Notes under the pieces: generated by a model | What the model was told of the DNA's origin: nothing | The model's database searches: none | The model's input: the letters and a program-made list of their open reading frames with translations, nothing else | Source of the DNA: Gonapodya sp. JEL0774 | Taxonomy: Eukaryota; Monoblepharomycota; Monoblepharidomycetes; Monoblepharidales; Gonapodyaceae | DNA: 64,000 bases | Assembly: GCA_027604505.1 (NCBI GenBank) | Contig: JADIIX010000015.1 | Span: 124,001 to 188,000, forward strand | Reading direction: 5' to 3' | Part shown: one piece after another, positions 9,688 to 22,739 of the stretch | How the letters are laid out: every line of letters starts with the position of its first letter | How positions within the stretch are numbered: the stretch's first letter is position 1 | Program-made: the position numbers and the translations under genes

Positions 9688-11855
9688 TCATGCAACCTTT
9701 CCTTTGCTTAGTAATTGTTCACTCTGGGAACCTGATTTCATCAGCTTCTGCTTCGATCCCGCCTTGCTCCCATTCTTGCTCCCATTCTTGCTCCCATTCT
9801 TGCTCCCCGTTTGGCTCCCGCCCTTGCTCTCAGTATTTGAGAGTGAGGATGCCCGGTCCCCAACTGGAGCTGACTCCTGTGCCAAAATGCTTGCCCGACT
9901 TTTTTCACGGAAGTTGGAGAGTCCCCGGTCATCCCCATAATATGCGTCCACGTCCTGCAAATTCTGCTTACTGGGACGTCTGAGAACAGCGTCCTCCTCA
10001 ATCATTGCCGCGGACGGATGTGAAGGTAATGGGTTCTTTGTCACAAAAGTGGATTCCAACATATCCGCTTGGGATCTGCTCGCGAGTGATGCCTTTGAGC
10101 CTGTGTGATTCTTTTTGATAGTGTCACCAGCGGCAACCAAGCTTGACTTGGAAGCAAGCACCGAGTTTGGAGCGGGCAAAGATCCTTTTCTCAACATTGA
10201 CCGCTTGGGCACCGGTTCTGATACGGGAGACATGTGCATCAAAATTTGTCAGATGTCGAGCCATCGCATATGTCGGCGTTGCGAAGCCCTCACCGGATCG
10301 TTCTCCCTTGGGTTGTGCTTGCGTACGCACTAGAGGCCCTTCTTTCTCTTTGGGAGGATTCCCGCTTTCTTTCAAAGATTTGCGAGGTCCCTTCGAAAAT
10401 TGAGAGGCCTGACGTGATACAGACTTCGTTCTCCGTCTAATGCGCCGCTTTCTCTGCGCACTTCCAATTTTGGTAACTTTCCTTGAGCCAGGCTTTCCAA
10501 TGCCGTTCACATCGTATGCACATTTGATAAAAGGCTCGTCCTTGAAAGCGGCAGCATACCGTTCACCATTTTCAATATCAGACAAAGCTCGAACAGGCAT
10601 TCCTGAAGGAATATGGTAAAGGAGGTGCACTGCGCCGGTTACAAGGGGCATTGATTGGTCTAAGTGTGTCATCAGCTGGTGGTGATTTGTACGGACAGTG
10701 AGTGATATTGCCAAGAAGATGTCGAGTTGATGGTGAGGGGCGGACTTCGAATCGCTCCTGACCATTAATTCAAATCACACTCACTCTCCTGATGTCCCCT
10801 ATTTTGTTCACTGTCACTCTCACACCCCCATGCCACGCGTCACCATTAGGATAGAATGTCGCTATCCGGGCTTCCTCTTCAGCTCCACCATGCTCGCTCG
10901 CCGTGGGAAGCGCGAACCGGCTTCGGATCCACCCAGGCTGACCAACGCCGATGTCACTGACGACTTGGTAGTGCACTTTTCTGAAACACTCATTCCCCGC
11001 AGCGACTAAGTTGATTCCATCGCGTAATTCATTGAGTTTGTAAATCCTTTGACCGGTTGTGGCATCGTACACTCGACGCACTCGACCGATTGGAAGGGAG
11101 ATACTGATGGTAAGAGTGGTAAGAAAATGATCCCATGATCGACAGTTTCGGAAGTTCAGAACAAGTTTTACGCCAGAATCTGCCATTTGACCATTCTGAA
11201 ATACTAGAACGCGATAGGGACGGGACTACCGAGGGACTGGTTAAAGCGGGCAGGCACAAAGACATCAGGAATTGATCAAAACTTGCTTACAGTTGGCTCA
11301 AACAGCGGTTCTTCCGTCTCCCCTGTGTCACCAGTGACACTCCGCCCGATATTCTTGTGTACATTCACCACACTACGGTTACTTCCGCGTTTGTCTGCCA
11401 TCACTCGGGCGGCTCTCTCCATACCCCTGACCTTATCTTTTTGAGCTTCTGCTGTCCTCGCCGTTCGATATGGTACATTCTTGAATGGCTCTGTTCCAGC
11501 GGCAACATAGTTGTGTCCATCCTCGATTTCTTCAAGCGAGTTGATTGGACGGCCCGTCTCCAAATCGAAGAACTTGCGAACTGCATTCCCTGTTGATAGA
11601 ATTTTGAATTCCACTGAGAGGATTCGAAGAAACTGGATAACGGTCGTTTTGAAAAACACAGGAACGTCGCCCAGCAACCAGCGAAGATGGAGGCCGGTGA
11701 ATAAGATATTAAACACTCCCCTAACATCGATCCCCAATAGAGGTGCTCACGCTTTCCCATGTCTTGTAGAGTCTCTGCGAGACTAACAGTCGTCTCCCGG
11801 GGAAATGGATGTCGTTGTTTCGAAAAACGAAGATACGTTTGCCCCTCTCAAGCAT
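9688..11855 (-). CDS. Triple doublecortin (DCX) domain protein
   Basis: Predicted microtubule-binding protein of 599 residues. Exons are 11855-11751, 11632-11291, 11225-10785, 10675-10294 and 10217-9688, and every join keeps frame. DCX1 is residues 5-91 (KRIFVFRNND, then NSLEEIEDGHNYVAAGTEPF). DCX2 is 154-237 (VLVFQNGQ, then LNELRDGINLVAAGNECF). DCX3 is 270-351 (FYPNGD, then LSDIENGERYAAAFKDEPF). Each has the ubiquitin-like DCX signature: a basic start, an NG/NN turn, a Lx-E-[LI]-x-[DN]-G block and an AAG/AAF-E-F strand. The C-terminus is basic and Ser/Lys-rich, with a GSKN repeat of about five units. DCX1 and DCX2 are each interrupted by an intron in the family core, which is why single frames hide them. 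The start ATG is the first one before DCX1. Inference: axoneme or zoospore cytoskeleton. Confidence 0.88.
9770..9829 (-). repeat. 12-bp tandem repeat encoding GSKN
   Basis: On the + strand the unit TTGCTCCCATTC is repeated about four times and then degenerates. It encodes Gly-Ser-Lys-Asn in the tail of the DCX protein. Units are nearly identical at the nucleotide level, so the array is recent or prone to slippage. Confidence 0.85.
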
Positions 11856-12127
11856 ATCCAGGTGAGGAAACAATGAGAAGAGAAGCAGCAACCAAGACTA
11901 TGCTTAATCAAAGTTTCAATGATGATCGATGGATAATAGTACGTTAAAACCGAGGTGAGGGTGTGACCAGAATGCGAAGACAAACACTTCGCTCAATGAT
12001 CATTGGAAGAAACAAATATGATGGATGAAAAAATTACAATGTTTCAAATAGAATGCAAGAACCAAGTAACTTGTTGTATAATAGAGCATTTAGTGTTCAC
12101 TCAAGTAACTTGTCGGGTTGAACAACG

Positions 12128-13313
12128 CTAGTCAGCCGATTCAGAAAGTCGAAGTGAAGTCGCGAAACCAGATCCCAGAATAGGCACTGTGGACCGCCCA
12201 GAATTTTCTGAAGTGGATGATGCGTGTCCCAGTGAGGTCTCGGACTCTCCACGGGGACCTGAGATTGCTAAGCGCGGGTGCAACCAGGACAAGTCTGTGC
12301 TTCCTTCTGTTCCAGCCGTTGCCGACCGACCAGGAGTGCGGGAGATTGTGCTGAAAGAAACGCCAGGAGGGGACAATGAAACGTGAGAATCCGCAGCCGA
12401 ACTGGGGACGGGGATAAGATCAAGGCAATTCGATGACATCTCATCCCTCACGGAGCTTATAGAAGCATCAGAGATTGGATGCCTTATTTGATACATCTCA
12501 GGGGCTGATGATCGTGTGAGGTCGGCGACGTTGTTTGGGGTCAAATACGTATCATCCTGGCTCGCAATATGTCGTCTAAACCACGGCAAACGAGGCTGAT
12601 GGTCATTGAATGAAGCGACTGGTTCAGGGCGTCGATGAGGTGGCTCATCAGGGACCCTGTGATGGGTGGTGGTAGGAGGTGGACGGAGGTCCACTCTTGC
12701 CCAAGTCCCTTCTGTTGCAGCGAAGTGCGTCGCGTAAGGATACAGTCCAACACCAAGACCTAGTTCATCCAAATATTGCTGCTGATGCGTATTTGTTGAG
12801 GTGGGGTGGAAAGAAGTCCCGTCAGGCACTGCCTGCCGGCGTGGTGCAGGAAGATCGGGAGGTGGTGCATCGACAACATCATCGACTCGCGCAGGAGATT
12901 GTGGATGGATGCGTCGAGTAACTCGCTGGAACTTTGTTTAAGAACGCTTGTACATTGTAAATTCTCTCAACATCACTCACTTTGTCAAGCAAGAAAGAGA
13001 ATAGCCCTCCAAGCACGATGAGTAAAAACACTATCGAGACGGTGAGAAATACTATCTCCACAGAAATTTTTTGGGCGGTTGGGTTTTGAACTTCTGAGGA
13101 AGAGGATGCAGTGGTCGGTTGAGATGCGGCGACACTACTTGGAGTTTGAGTCTGGCGTCTTTCGATTTTGACATAGACAAAATTCTGGCGCGGTTCGATT
13201 TCAGTGTTAAGGGGTGAAGGAGCGATGATGACTGGGGTTCCCAGAACGGTGATGACATAGCAGGCGAGAGCGGGAGAGGACAGCCACCACTTTTCTCGTC
13301 TGTATCGTATCAT
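12128..13313 (-). CDS. Single-pass membrane protein with Ser/Thr-rich ectodomain
   Basis: Exons 13313-12981 and 12931-12128 join in phase to 378 residues. The N-terminus has a basic start and a hydrophobic stretch (LACYVITVLGTPVIIA), likely a signal peptide. A short Ser/Thr/Gln-rich region (SSVAASQPTTASSSS) follows. One transmembrane helix lies at about residues 83-106 (VEIVFLTVSIVFLLIVLGGL). It is followed by a basic anchor and a 270-residue cytoplasmic tail rich in Pro, Ser and Thr. The topology resembles fungal wall or stress sensors such as the Mid2/Wsc type, but there is no WSC domain and no residue-level match that I can name. The intron falls just after the membrane helix. Confidence 0.7.
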
Positions 13314-13594
13314 TTTCCTCTGATTCGCTTCAAATGCACATTTGGGTCGGGAGGACAGGTTCGCCGTCAGGTGTGTTGCTCACGACATCCCATTCCTCTG
13401 ATATGGGGCGGAGAGCCCTTTTCCAAAGATTCACAGAACCATAAAACCTCTTTGAACACGATCGCGTAGGCTCTGTTTTGATGGAAAAACTCTTCTTGAC
13501 GAGAGCATACATTAGCATTACCAACCCCACATCATTTCTACTACTGCATTCCGCCTGTCGTCCTGAGCACCTTCCCGCGCTGAAGACGATGAAC

Positions 13595-16500
13595 TCAGTG
13601 TCCTCCGCCAAGACCTGAGCTATCAAAAGGCACAACAATATCTTCCTGTAAAAGGACAAGGTGTTGTGAGCTTCAAAACACAAGGATGACATCGCAATAA
13701 CTTACCCCTTCATCCAACCGAAGGAAGCTGAAAGGTTCGAAGAGGCGACCTGATCCTTCGTAGAACTCTGTCCGAATCATAACAGACCGTTTTAAACATT
13801 AGAACGTGGATTGAGATGCCCTTTTCTACTTACTGTTGTTAAATTCTGTATAAAAACATGACCACGTCAGAAAATCAATAGCGAGAATCAGTTGCGGAGT
13901 TCGGATGAAACGAGGCTTCCCGTATCCAAACAACTCACCAACCCAGTGCAGACGTAAAGCGTGTAGGAACGCCGAAAGACCTTCCATGATCAACAAGATA
14001 AAGATCGTGAGTGAAAACCAGGCGGCGAAACCCGCCCAGACAAGAACTCCTCCCAAACCCGCGCCATCTGCAGCCATTCCGAAGACTGTGGTGAGAACCA
14101 TCTTCCAAAGAACTTCAGATAGCTCTACATAATTGGATGTACAAGGCACAAATGTGTGAGATCAACCACAGCTTCTCAAAGGCTTAACTTCAACAACATA
14201 CGGGCGTGGGCCAAAGACAATGCCCAAAGGCGGAGGTACGAAGCAGTATTCGATATACAACCGAGGCAGAATTCAATGGTGTGGATGATCTGATGAATCA
14301 TGATCTCGCCAAACTCGAAGTGCTACCGCAAAAAATAGTAGTGCAGTCAATCGACCTAGAAAGATGTGGGAAGTAAACGAATCACTAACATCTTCTTCTT
14401 CCTCCTCAAGCTCATGGTGACCGGCGGCCCCATGGGTACCATTGTGTGCGTCATCTCCATTTTCACCTTCACTTGCGACGGCAGCCAGCTCTTTGGCCTG
14501 GACTTTCTTGTTGTGTTGCGCCCTTAGAATGAACGGTTTCGGCAGCAACATCAATGGTACGCAAATGAGAGCTATTGCCAGCAGGGCAACCTGGATCGTG
14601 CCCTGACCGTCATACACCCTTGTGTCTGATTTGATTGCGCCAGGTGAAAGGAACATGTAGATGAGCGTATTCAGAAGACCCGGAGGAGGCTTTCCGACTG
14701 AGTACCAATCTGTGGACCACTTGTAAATGATCATCAAGCTTTAAGACGTTCAGGTCAGACAACAATGCAATCCAAGAGAAGTTCTCCACACCTCACCAGA
14801 GATAACCAAAAATGGCCTCCATAAAAATGAATTGAGGAACGAACTCGAACACGATAGACACCCAGCGTTTGAACTGAAGGTGGTTCCAAACTTGAAGGAC
14901 AATGCCGAAGGACATGTGTATGACTCCAAGGAGCACAGCCTGCTTCATCTTGTAAGAATTTATGAAGAGCAGCTTGTTCTCGGCGTGAACCCAAGCGGGG
15001 TCAACACCTGGAGCGATAAGATACACACATGTCTTTCAATTCATGGTACCCTGAGCCGGCTGGTGAAACTTACCGAATGGATAAACCTTGGTCTGAAGGC
15101 CGATTTCCTTGTCCCCTACGTGACCGTGGAATTGCCAACCTGATCCTCCAAAGAACTCGAAGCTCAGCGAAAACACATCATTGTAAATGAGTCCAGTGTA
15201 CATCGAATAAATCCCCATAAGGAGAATAATGTATCGACCACCATAGACCATGCCGAACATCTAACACGCCTGAACGTGAGCAATCAAACATAACAGTCCA
15301 GACACTGCTTCCTCACCTCATCAGTCCTATATTTGTACAGAGACTTTTCCTTCGCGGTCAAAAAGACACCAATTAAAGTGAGCAGCAGTCCATGGCCAAA
15401 GTCCCCGAACATCATAGCGAACAGAAACGGAAATGTGACCACTGTGTATAGACCCGGGTTGACCTCACGGTAACGAGCGACACCGTATGCGTCAATGATG
15501 GATTGAAATCCTGTGGTGAACTTGTTCACCGGGTGGAAAGTTGGGGGTTCTTTCTTGGTTGAGATGACGTCCAAGATTGGGGGAACCGTGGCGCCAGTGC
15601 GTTCCTTGTACCGACAAAATTGAAGTTAAGAAACGGCAAGTGAGATATGATGTCGAAAAAACTATTCCTCACCGAAACCGTCCGAAGAGCACCTTGGACA
15701 ACGGGGAGAGACTGGGTGGGGACCCATCCCTCGGCGACCAACGCCTTCTTACCAGGGTCATAGTCAGCCTGCATGAACACAATCGAAAGTGAAAGGATGT
15801 CGACGAAATCCACGAATAACCAAGCGAAATCACCATATTCATCGCGTAATAAATCGCCTTTTCTTTCTTGACAATCATGTTCCAAGCTTCCACACTGAGC
15901 GCAACCTTTTTCAACTCAGCCTTACGCGTACTGGTCGTGTTCGCGAGCACTTGGTTCAAATCCTCGATGCGAGCGATAACTTCCATCGCATCTTCCCGGC
16001 GCTTTTCGGGGTGTTCATCGACCGGGTAGAGGGTGGCACCGAGTGACTCGGATATCTTTCGAATCTTCCCAAGAAGCTCCTTCCCATGTGCGAAAATGAT
16101 GAAAACATTTTTCTTGACCACTTCATCAGTGACGGGATCACGAATAGGCTCTTCGATTTCTGCATACTACCAATTCAATATACCAATATTGCTGATTGAA
16201 GGACACAAACACAGACTACCTCGCACTCACGTTCATGTACAGGTTGCCCCGAAGAACTCGCCACAGAACCCTCTCAAAGACAATCATTTTATTACGGGGG
16301 ATCACACCAGCCACGAAACCGAGGTTGGCACTCCCACGACCACCATCGCCTCCGAACTCACCCTCCTCAGAGGCGAGGAGAGGTGCATCCGGCTGAGCCG
16401 CACCGCCGGAGAGGTCTTCCTGACGCGACTGCGCCTAATCATGGAGGGGATTGTTAAAATTGGGTCGGAAGAACCTTCAAGAGAGATTGAAAACTCCACC

Positions 16501-17314
16501 TCATCGAAGAATGTGCCAGTCTCCCTAAGGACGTGCCTCATCTCAGTGAGCTCAAGATACCTCTTATTGAGTGTTTCTTGGCTATTATTCATCTGGAGAA
16601 CCCTACCCTCGTGCTCGTTTAACTTTGCCTCAAGGTCGTCAATGAGCTGTGGAGTCCGCATGCGCGAGTACAATGTCGACTCCGTGACGGTATTGACAAT
16701 AACACCAGCTTTCTCCAGTTGGGACTCGAGAAATCCTGTAAGCCATCGACGGACAAACCAATCAAAAGGAATTGGCAGTTGGATCCATCAGAAAGAACAC
16801 TCACGAATCTTCCGTTCCATCTCGTCCAGCCGCCTAATTTCTGACACGAACGCACGCTGAAACGCGTTCACTTCTGGGTTCAACTTATGAATCACGCCAT
16901 TCAAACAGATAGTATAAGAGTAAGAGCGACGACATCGGTAGTTCGCCGTCACTCACGTCCCGGAATTGGACAAGCCCGACCTCTCCGAGCTCCGCGTAGG
17001 TTGTCTGAGCGATTTCTGACGGCACATAGATGCGCGTCAAGCTGACGGGGATTTGTTATAGTTTAATTGGACTGTTACGGCGGCATAGAACCAAGCTGGC
17101 TCTATTTCTCCACTGTTCTATCTCTCTCTTCGACATCCACGTGAGTACTATTGTCTTCTTGTCCGTTTGATGCCGCTTAAGCTCCCCATGCAGTCCAGTA
17201 CCAACAGTTCCCGGCCCTCGAAGACTTGGAACCAAACCACACAGCCACATGTAAATGTTAAATGTAGAGAGCTGCACAAGCTCACCTCATAAGAGCCGAC
17301 CTAAATAGCGACAT
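13595..17314 (-). CDS. V-type proton ATPase subunit a, copy 1
   Basis: Subunit a forms the proton half-channels of the Vo sector and anchors the V1 stalk. There are about a dozen exons, starting with 17314-17286 (MSLFRSALM), 17041-16957 ([15 protein letters not shown]) and 16883-16805. The cytosolic half carries [17 protein letters not shown] and [16 protein letters not shown]. The membrane half carries [38 protein letters not shown] and [18 protein letters not shown], with the essential arginine kept. After that come [18 protein letters not shown] and a C-terminus ending SSGLGGGH. The HAQ join and the last two exons depend on small introns. A paralogue of the same build and intron phases lies directly upstream (17684-21392), so this is a tandem duplication. 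Expected membranes are vacuole, Golgi or endosome. Confidence 0.94.
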
Positions 17315-17683
17315 CGCTGGTAGCTGCTCGCTTCCTTAGTGTGTGCGTTGCACAAGGGGGTTCGTTGTCACAGGCGCGTGCCCGAAGTTGGCAATGTCAA
17401 ATGAGGAACAGGATTTAAATCCACCTAACAAGCCTCAAAAGAGGGTGCCAGGATGGGCTCCCGTGAGGTTGAACGCGGGATATTGAGGAAATGTAACGAC
17501 GGGGCTGGGAGCTTACCGGGGCTGAGCACATTACCCCAGCAAGTCCTTGTCTCCCTCGGTCTCCCTCGTGAACTCGCATCTTATGTACGAGCAGTTGTTG
17601 CCATGCTTTGCAAGCTATCAACTCTCTATTCTATGTTCTTTGGTCTAGTGTTTTGAGCAGAGACGAAAATCTTTGCTTTCAGC

Positions 17684-20600
17684 TCAGTGTCCGCCTCCAA
17701 CACCTGAGCTGTTAAATGCCACTACAGGATCATCCTTGTGGGTAAGACGTTCTTCTTAGATCATTGCCCTCATAAACACGAAGGTTCGTTCGTCACCTAC
17801 CCCATCGTCCATTCGTGAGAAGCTGAACGGTTCAAAGAGCCTACCCGACCCTTCGTAAAATTCTGTGGGTTTGAAGAAGTTTTAAAAATTATCTGCTCCC
17901 GAATGAAAGTCCTTCGATCCGAATAGTCTTTTACTCACTGGTATTGAATTCTTTCGGATTTGGTTTTAGTCCACATCGGACCAATCAATCAGCACCCAAG
18001 AAAAATCAACCCATGACTGTTCACTCACCGACCCAATGTAAACGCAGGGCATGAAGGAACGCTGATAGACCCTCCATGATCAACAAGATGAAAACAGTAA
18101 GCGCGAACCACACAGCAAATCCGGCCCAGACGAACACCCCGCCGAGGACGGAGCCTTTTGAAGCGAGGCTGAATACGGATGTGAGGACCATCTTCCATAG
18201 CACCTCCGATAACTCTAAACAAGTGGGTGAAGCCCGAAAAAATGACATTGTCAAAGGTTCAAATTACTCAGTGGTACCACTTTCAAACACCCACGGGCGT
18301 GCGCCAGGGACAATGCCCAAAGACGCAGGTACGAGGCGGTGTTCGATATGCAGCTCAAACAGTATTCTATGGTATGAATTACTTGATGTACCACAATTTC
18401 GCCGAAGTCAAATGGCTGAAGGATATGCAAAAAAGACAGTTAGTGAGAACAAGATGGAGTGCATACAAGACTGTGAGCCATACTAACTTCCTCCTCGTCT
18501 TCCGAATCATTTTCATATGGACTGGCTGTATCATCGCCAAGCAGGTATTGGCCATCCTCGCTCTCCCTAGTCCTGTTGGACCTTGGCCTTGAACTGTGGA
18601 CCTTCTTATTGTGCTCCGCGCGCAGGATAAGGGGCTTTGGAACGAGCATCCATGGAACACAAACGAGGGCAGTCAGTAAAAGTACCACCTGAATGGTCCC
18701 TTGGCCTTCGTACACGGTGGTGTCGGGCTTGAGGGTGCCGGGAGATAAGAACATGTATATAAGTGTGTTCAAAATGCCCGGCGGAGGCTTGCCCAGGGAG
18801 TACCAATCTGTGGACCATTTGTACAGGATCATGAGGCTGCACCAGAAGGAGCGATTCAGCATTTCAGGAAGTGCTCCCCACAAAACCGGAAAGCGCACCA
18901 CAAATATCCGAAGATAACCTCCATAAATATGAGCTGCGGAATGAATTCGAAAACGATGGATACCCATCGCTTGAACTGCAGGTGATTCCAGATCTGGAGG
19001 ACTATACCAAACGACATGTGAAGTACGCCAATGAGCACAGCTTGTTTCATCTTGTACGAGTTTATGAAGAGAAGTTTATTCTCCGCGTGGACCCAGGCGG
19101 GGTCGACACCTGAAACAAACACCGGGGGGGGGGGATGTGTTGAAGGAGTTGCCACTAAACGTAATCTCGGTGACTCCATTTCTCACCAAAAGGATAGACT
19201 CTCGTTTGGAGACCAATTTCTTTGTCGCCTGGTTGGGGTTCAAAGATCCAACCGGACCCGCCAAACCAGTCGAGGCTCAGTGAAAACACATCGTTGTAGA
19301 TGAGACCAGTGTACATTGAGAAAATTCCCATGAGCAAGATAATGTAGCGGCCACTGTACACCATACCGAACATCTTGAACGGAGATAAGGGTTACAAACG
19401 AGTGCTCTTGAGATGATGTCCAATGAAACACTTCACCTCATCGTGCCTGTACTTGTAAAGGGATGTCTCTTTGGCAGTCAAAAAGACACCAATTAAAGTG
19501 AGAAGCACACCGTGACCAACGTCACCAAACATCATGGCAAACAAAAAGGGGAACGTGATAATGGTGAAGAGTCCTGGATTGACCTCGCGATACCGAGCGA
19601 CACCATATGCGTTGATTATGGACTGGAAACCTGTGGTGAACTTGTTCACCGGGTGGTGCGTGGGCGGTTCCTTGTTGGTGGACAAGACATCCAGTACCGG
19701 TGGGACGGTGGCACCAGTGCGTCGCTGTCAGAAACGCAGTGGATAGGTTGACAGGATGTAAGTCACATTTGAGTTTAAGGTTCCCCGAGCGGACGGATAT
19801 CTCTCATTCGAGCGCGACTCACCGATACGGCGCGAAGAGCTCCTCGAATGGCAGATAGTGAGTCAGTGGGAGCCCACCCCTCTGCCACGATAGCTTTCTT
19901 GCTAGGATCGTACTCTGCCTGTTATGTGTGTGTGGAAGCGACGAATCGTTGAGGACCTAAAATTTCCAAGCCGAGACAGCAAATTACCATGTTCATCGCG
20001 TAATATATCGCTTTCTCCTTCTTGATAACCGCGCTCCATTCTTCGATGCTTTGCGCAACTATTCTGAGTTCAGCTCTGCGAGTACTCGTGGTATGGGCGA
20101 GCACGCGGGTCAAGTCTTCAATCCGCGAGACCACTTCCACTGCATCTTCCCGGCGCTTCTCAGGGTGTTCATCAATAGGGTACAGCGTGGCACCCAGTGA
20201 CTCGGAGATCTTTCGGATTTTGCCTAAGAGCTCTCTACCGTGGGCGAAGATTATGAACGAATTTTTTTCAACCAACTCTTCGGTCTCTGGGTCACGAATT
20301 TGCTCGTCTATTTCTGCGTGCTGTTATGTTAGAGAACGAATCACCCAAATTTGTGGGTTCGGTATGGGAAAACTGACAAGAGTGTGTTACAACTCACGTT
20401 CATGTAAAGGTTACCCCTGAGAACGCGCCACAAAACCCTTTCAAACACACCCATTTTATTTCGCGGTATAACACCAACAACAAAGGCCAGTCTGGTGCGA
20501 CCGCGAGCACTTTCCCCACCCTCCTCTGAAGCAAGGAGAGGTGCATCCACGCTGTCGGGATCAGTTGAAACTATTGTTTGAAGTGATTGAGACTTCGAGT

Positions 20601-21392
20601 ACGTGTTTTTTTGTGAGAATGTCGAATCAAACTGTACTCGCGCGGGTGAACTACCCACTCCGTCCAAAAAGGCACTCGATTCTCTGAGAACGTGCCTCAT
20701 CTCTGTAAGCTCGTAAAACCGCTTGCTAAAGGACGCTTGACTCTCGTTTAACTGCAATACTCGTGCTTCATGCTGATTGAGTTTCGCTTCCAAATCGTCG
20801 ATGAGCTGGGTGGTGCGCACATCCGCATAGCGACTTGAATCCACCACAGGAGCTGCGCTGATTCCGTTTTTTTCAAGTTGGGATAGGAGCAAACCTGTGC
20901 TCCACACCAACTGTGAGACGTACGCGGTCGTGTGGTCGCAAAACTCGGGTGAATCTCACGTATCTTGCGCTCCATCTCGTCCAATCTCCGTATCGCCGAA
21001 ACAAATGCTCTCTGAAATGCATTCACTTCTGTATTCAGCTGAGTTTACCCGGTGCGGAAGGCACGTGAAAACCTATCAAGGATGTCCCTATCATCGTCAC
21101 TTAAGACCTACGTCACGAAATTGCACCAGCCCGATTTCACCAATCTCCGCATAAGTAGCCTGTGCAATTTCCAGAGGGATATAGATGCGCGTCAAGCTGT
21201 GCGATGATGGATCATTACCGTGATGATAATCGTGAACTGGGCAGGTGCGATCGTCACACACCTCATCCGTGCAGACCTGAAGAGCGATGTCGACCTGATG
21301 CTCCCTTTATCCGGCGATTGAGGTGATGTCGCATGAGGCAGGTTTGTTTCGACATCGACTCCGGGTGAATCCGGTCCGGTGTAGCTGAACAT
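17684..21392 (-). CDS. V-type proton ATPase subunit a, copy 2
   Basis: Paralogue of the gene at 13595-17314, same strand, 369 bp away. The same blocks occur in order: [71 protein letters not shown], the arginine helix [18 protein letters not shown] and the C-terminus SSGVGGGH. Splice positions match, for example the split Gln codon after AHA. Differences include an N-terminal extension of about 37 residues, because the only in-frame ATG (21392) lies upstream of the conserved start, and a longer insert after the first cytosolic block. In yeast, two isoforms (Vph1 and Stv1) sort to different membranes. Whether that applies here is inference. An untranslated first exon could also move the start. 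Confidence 0.92.
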
Positions 21393-22739
21393 GTTGGTCG
21401 AATTGGGAACGAGACGCTCGTAGGGGGTGCCGCCGGCGACTTGCACATAGAAGTGCCGGACTCGGTCCCCGAACCAAGAAAATGTAGAGGCGGACGTGAT
21501 TGCAGTCACTCCTTACGGGTTGGAAGGGAAGTTTGTCGTAGCCACAGAACCCCATGACCCACAAGCGTTTTATCCGGAAACACCCAAAAGTGACCTCTCT
21601 TCAGAAGCTGTAAGCTCCTAATCCTGTTAGCGCTCTATTCCCGAGTGAACATGCAATTCGCAAGGCAACTGTAGTTTTTGAAAATATTACACATCAAGTG
21701 GAGGATGCTATTGGTAGACCATTACAAGTTTTTAATCCGTCGCAGCTGGCGGTACTCACCTTTTGGAAATCTGAGGCAAAATCTGCCATGCTCCAAAATA
21801 TTGCGAGAGGGTGCGCGTGAATCCTTGCACTGCAAAGAGGATTCATAGTCGTCGCACAACCCCCCCCTCTCACCCCAATGGAAGCATGCCGTTCGTCAGT
21901 GGGCTAGTGAGTGTAAGTGCTCTGAATGAGATAAATTGACAATGAGTTGCACTGAGTGCCAAGGCCAAGCGATCTTAAATACTCTGGTGTAGGGACTGGG
22001 CCGCCAGCTTGCCACACCGGGGAAGCAATGCCTGCTGATATGGCGGCTGGCTTGCATTCTTCATTTGGGATCCGCTCGACGGATTGCGGTGCAGGTGTTG
22101 ATTTGGCCGGTGTTCACTCGTTACGGCAAGTCTCACAGCAATGAAGTTACTGAACGAATCGTTCATTGTTTGTGAGCCTGAGCGAGCGAAGTTTCTGGAT
22201 CATCCAGATATGCAATAGTCAGCGTGGAACTCATCAGTAAGTATTTGTCTTTTGTCCGTGCGTGCTGAACACTGATGAGTTCTTTTTATGAAAGTCGCCC
22301 CTGTGGCCTCCTCCCACAGTAATAGTCACCACATCCCGCCTCCTCTTCATCCTCTTCCCATTACACTCTTCCTCTGCCAACTTTACTTCAGATCCTCTTC
22401 ACATCCCCTGTGCCGCGCTGCATTTTAATGTATCTTAATCCCTCCTCCCCTAATACTCGCAAATTCGCCCCTTCGCCGCTCTTCAACTCCCAGTAATCTC
22501 TCAATCCCACCTACCTCAGTCCACCACATTTTCTCTTCGCACTTTGGAATATTTCCCTGAGATTGCGTCCGAGCGAAAGAATATTTTTTGAGCGCAAACT
22601 TGCATTTGGAAATGAGTTCTGGGAAATGTTGATATCGTATCACCCCTGAATATTTGTGCCTGGATACATGGCCATGCTGTAAAGGGTCAAAGATAGCGCA
22701 AATCGAGTGTCATGAGGGTAGGAACTATTCTAGGAATGC
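21393..22739. other. Intergenic region
   Basis: About 1.35 kb between two minus-strand genes: the 5' side of V-ATPase a copy 2 and the 3' side of the BCS1-like gene. I see no conserved coding sequence, tRNA or repeat. A pyrimidine-rich stretch lies at about 22310-22400. Confidence 0.5.
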
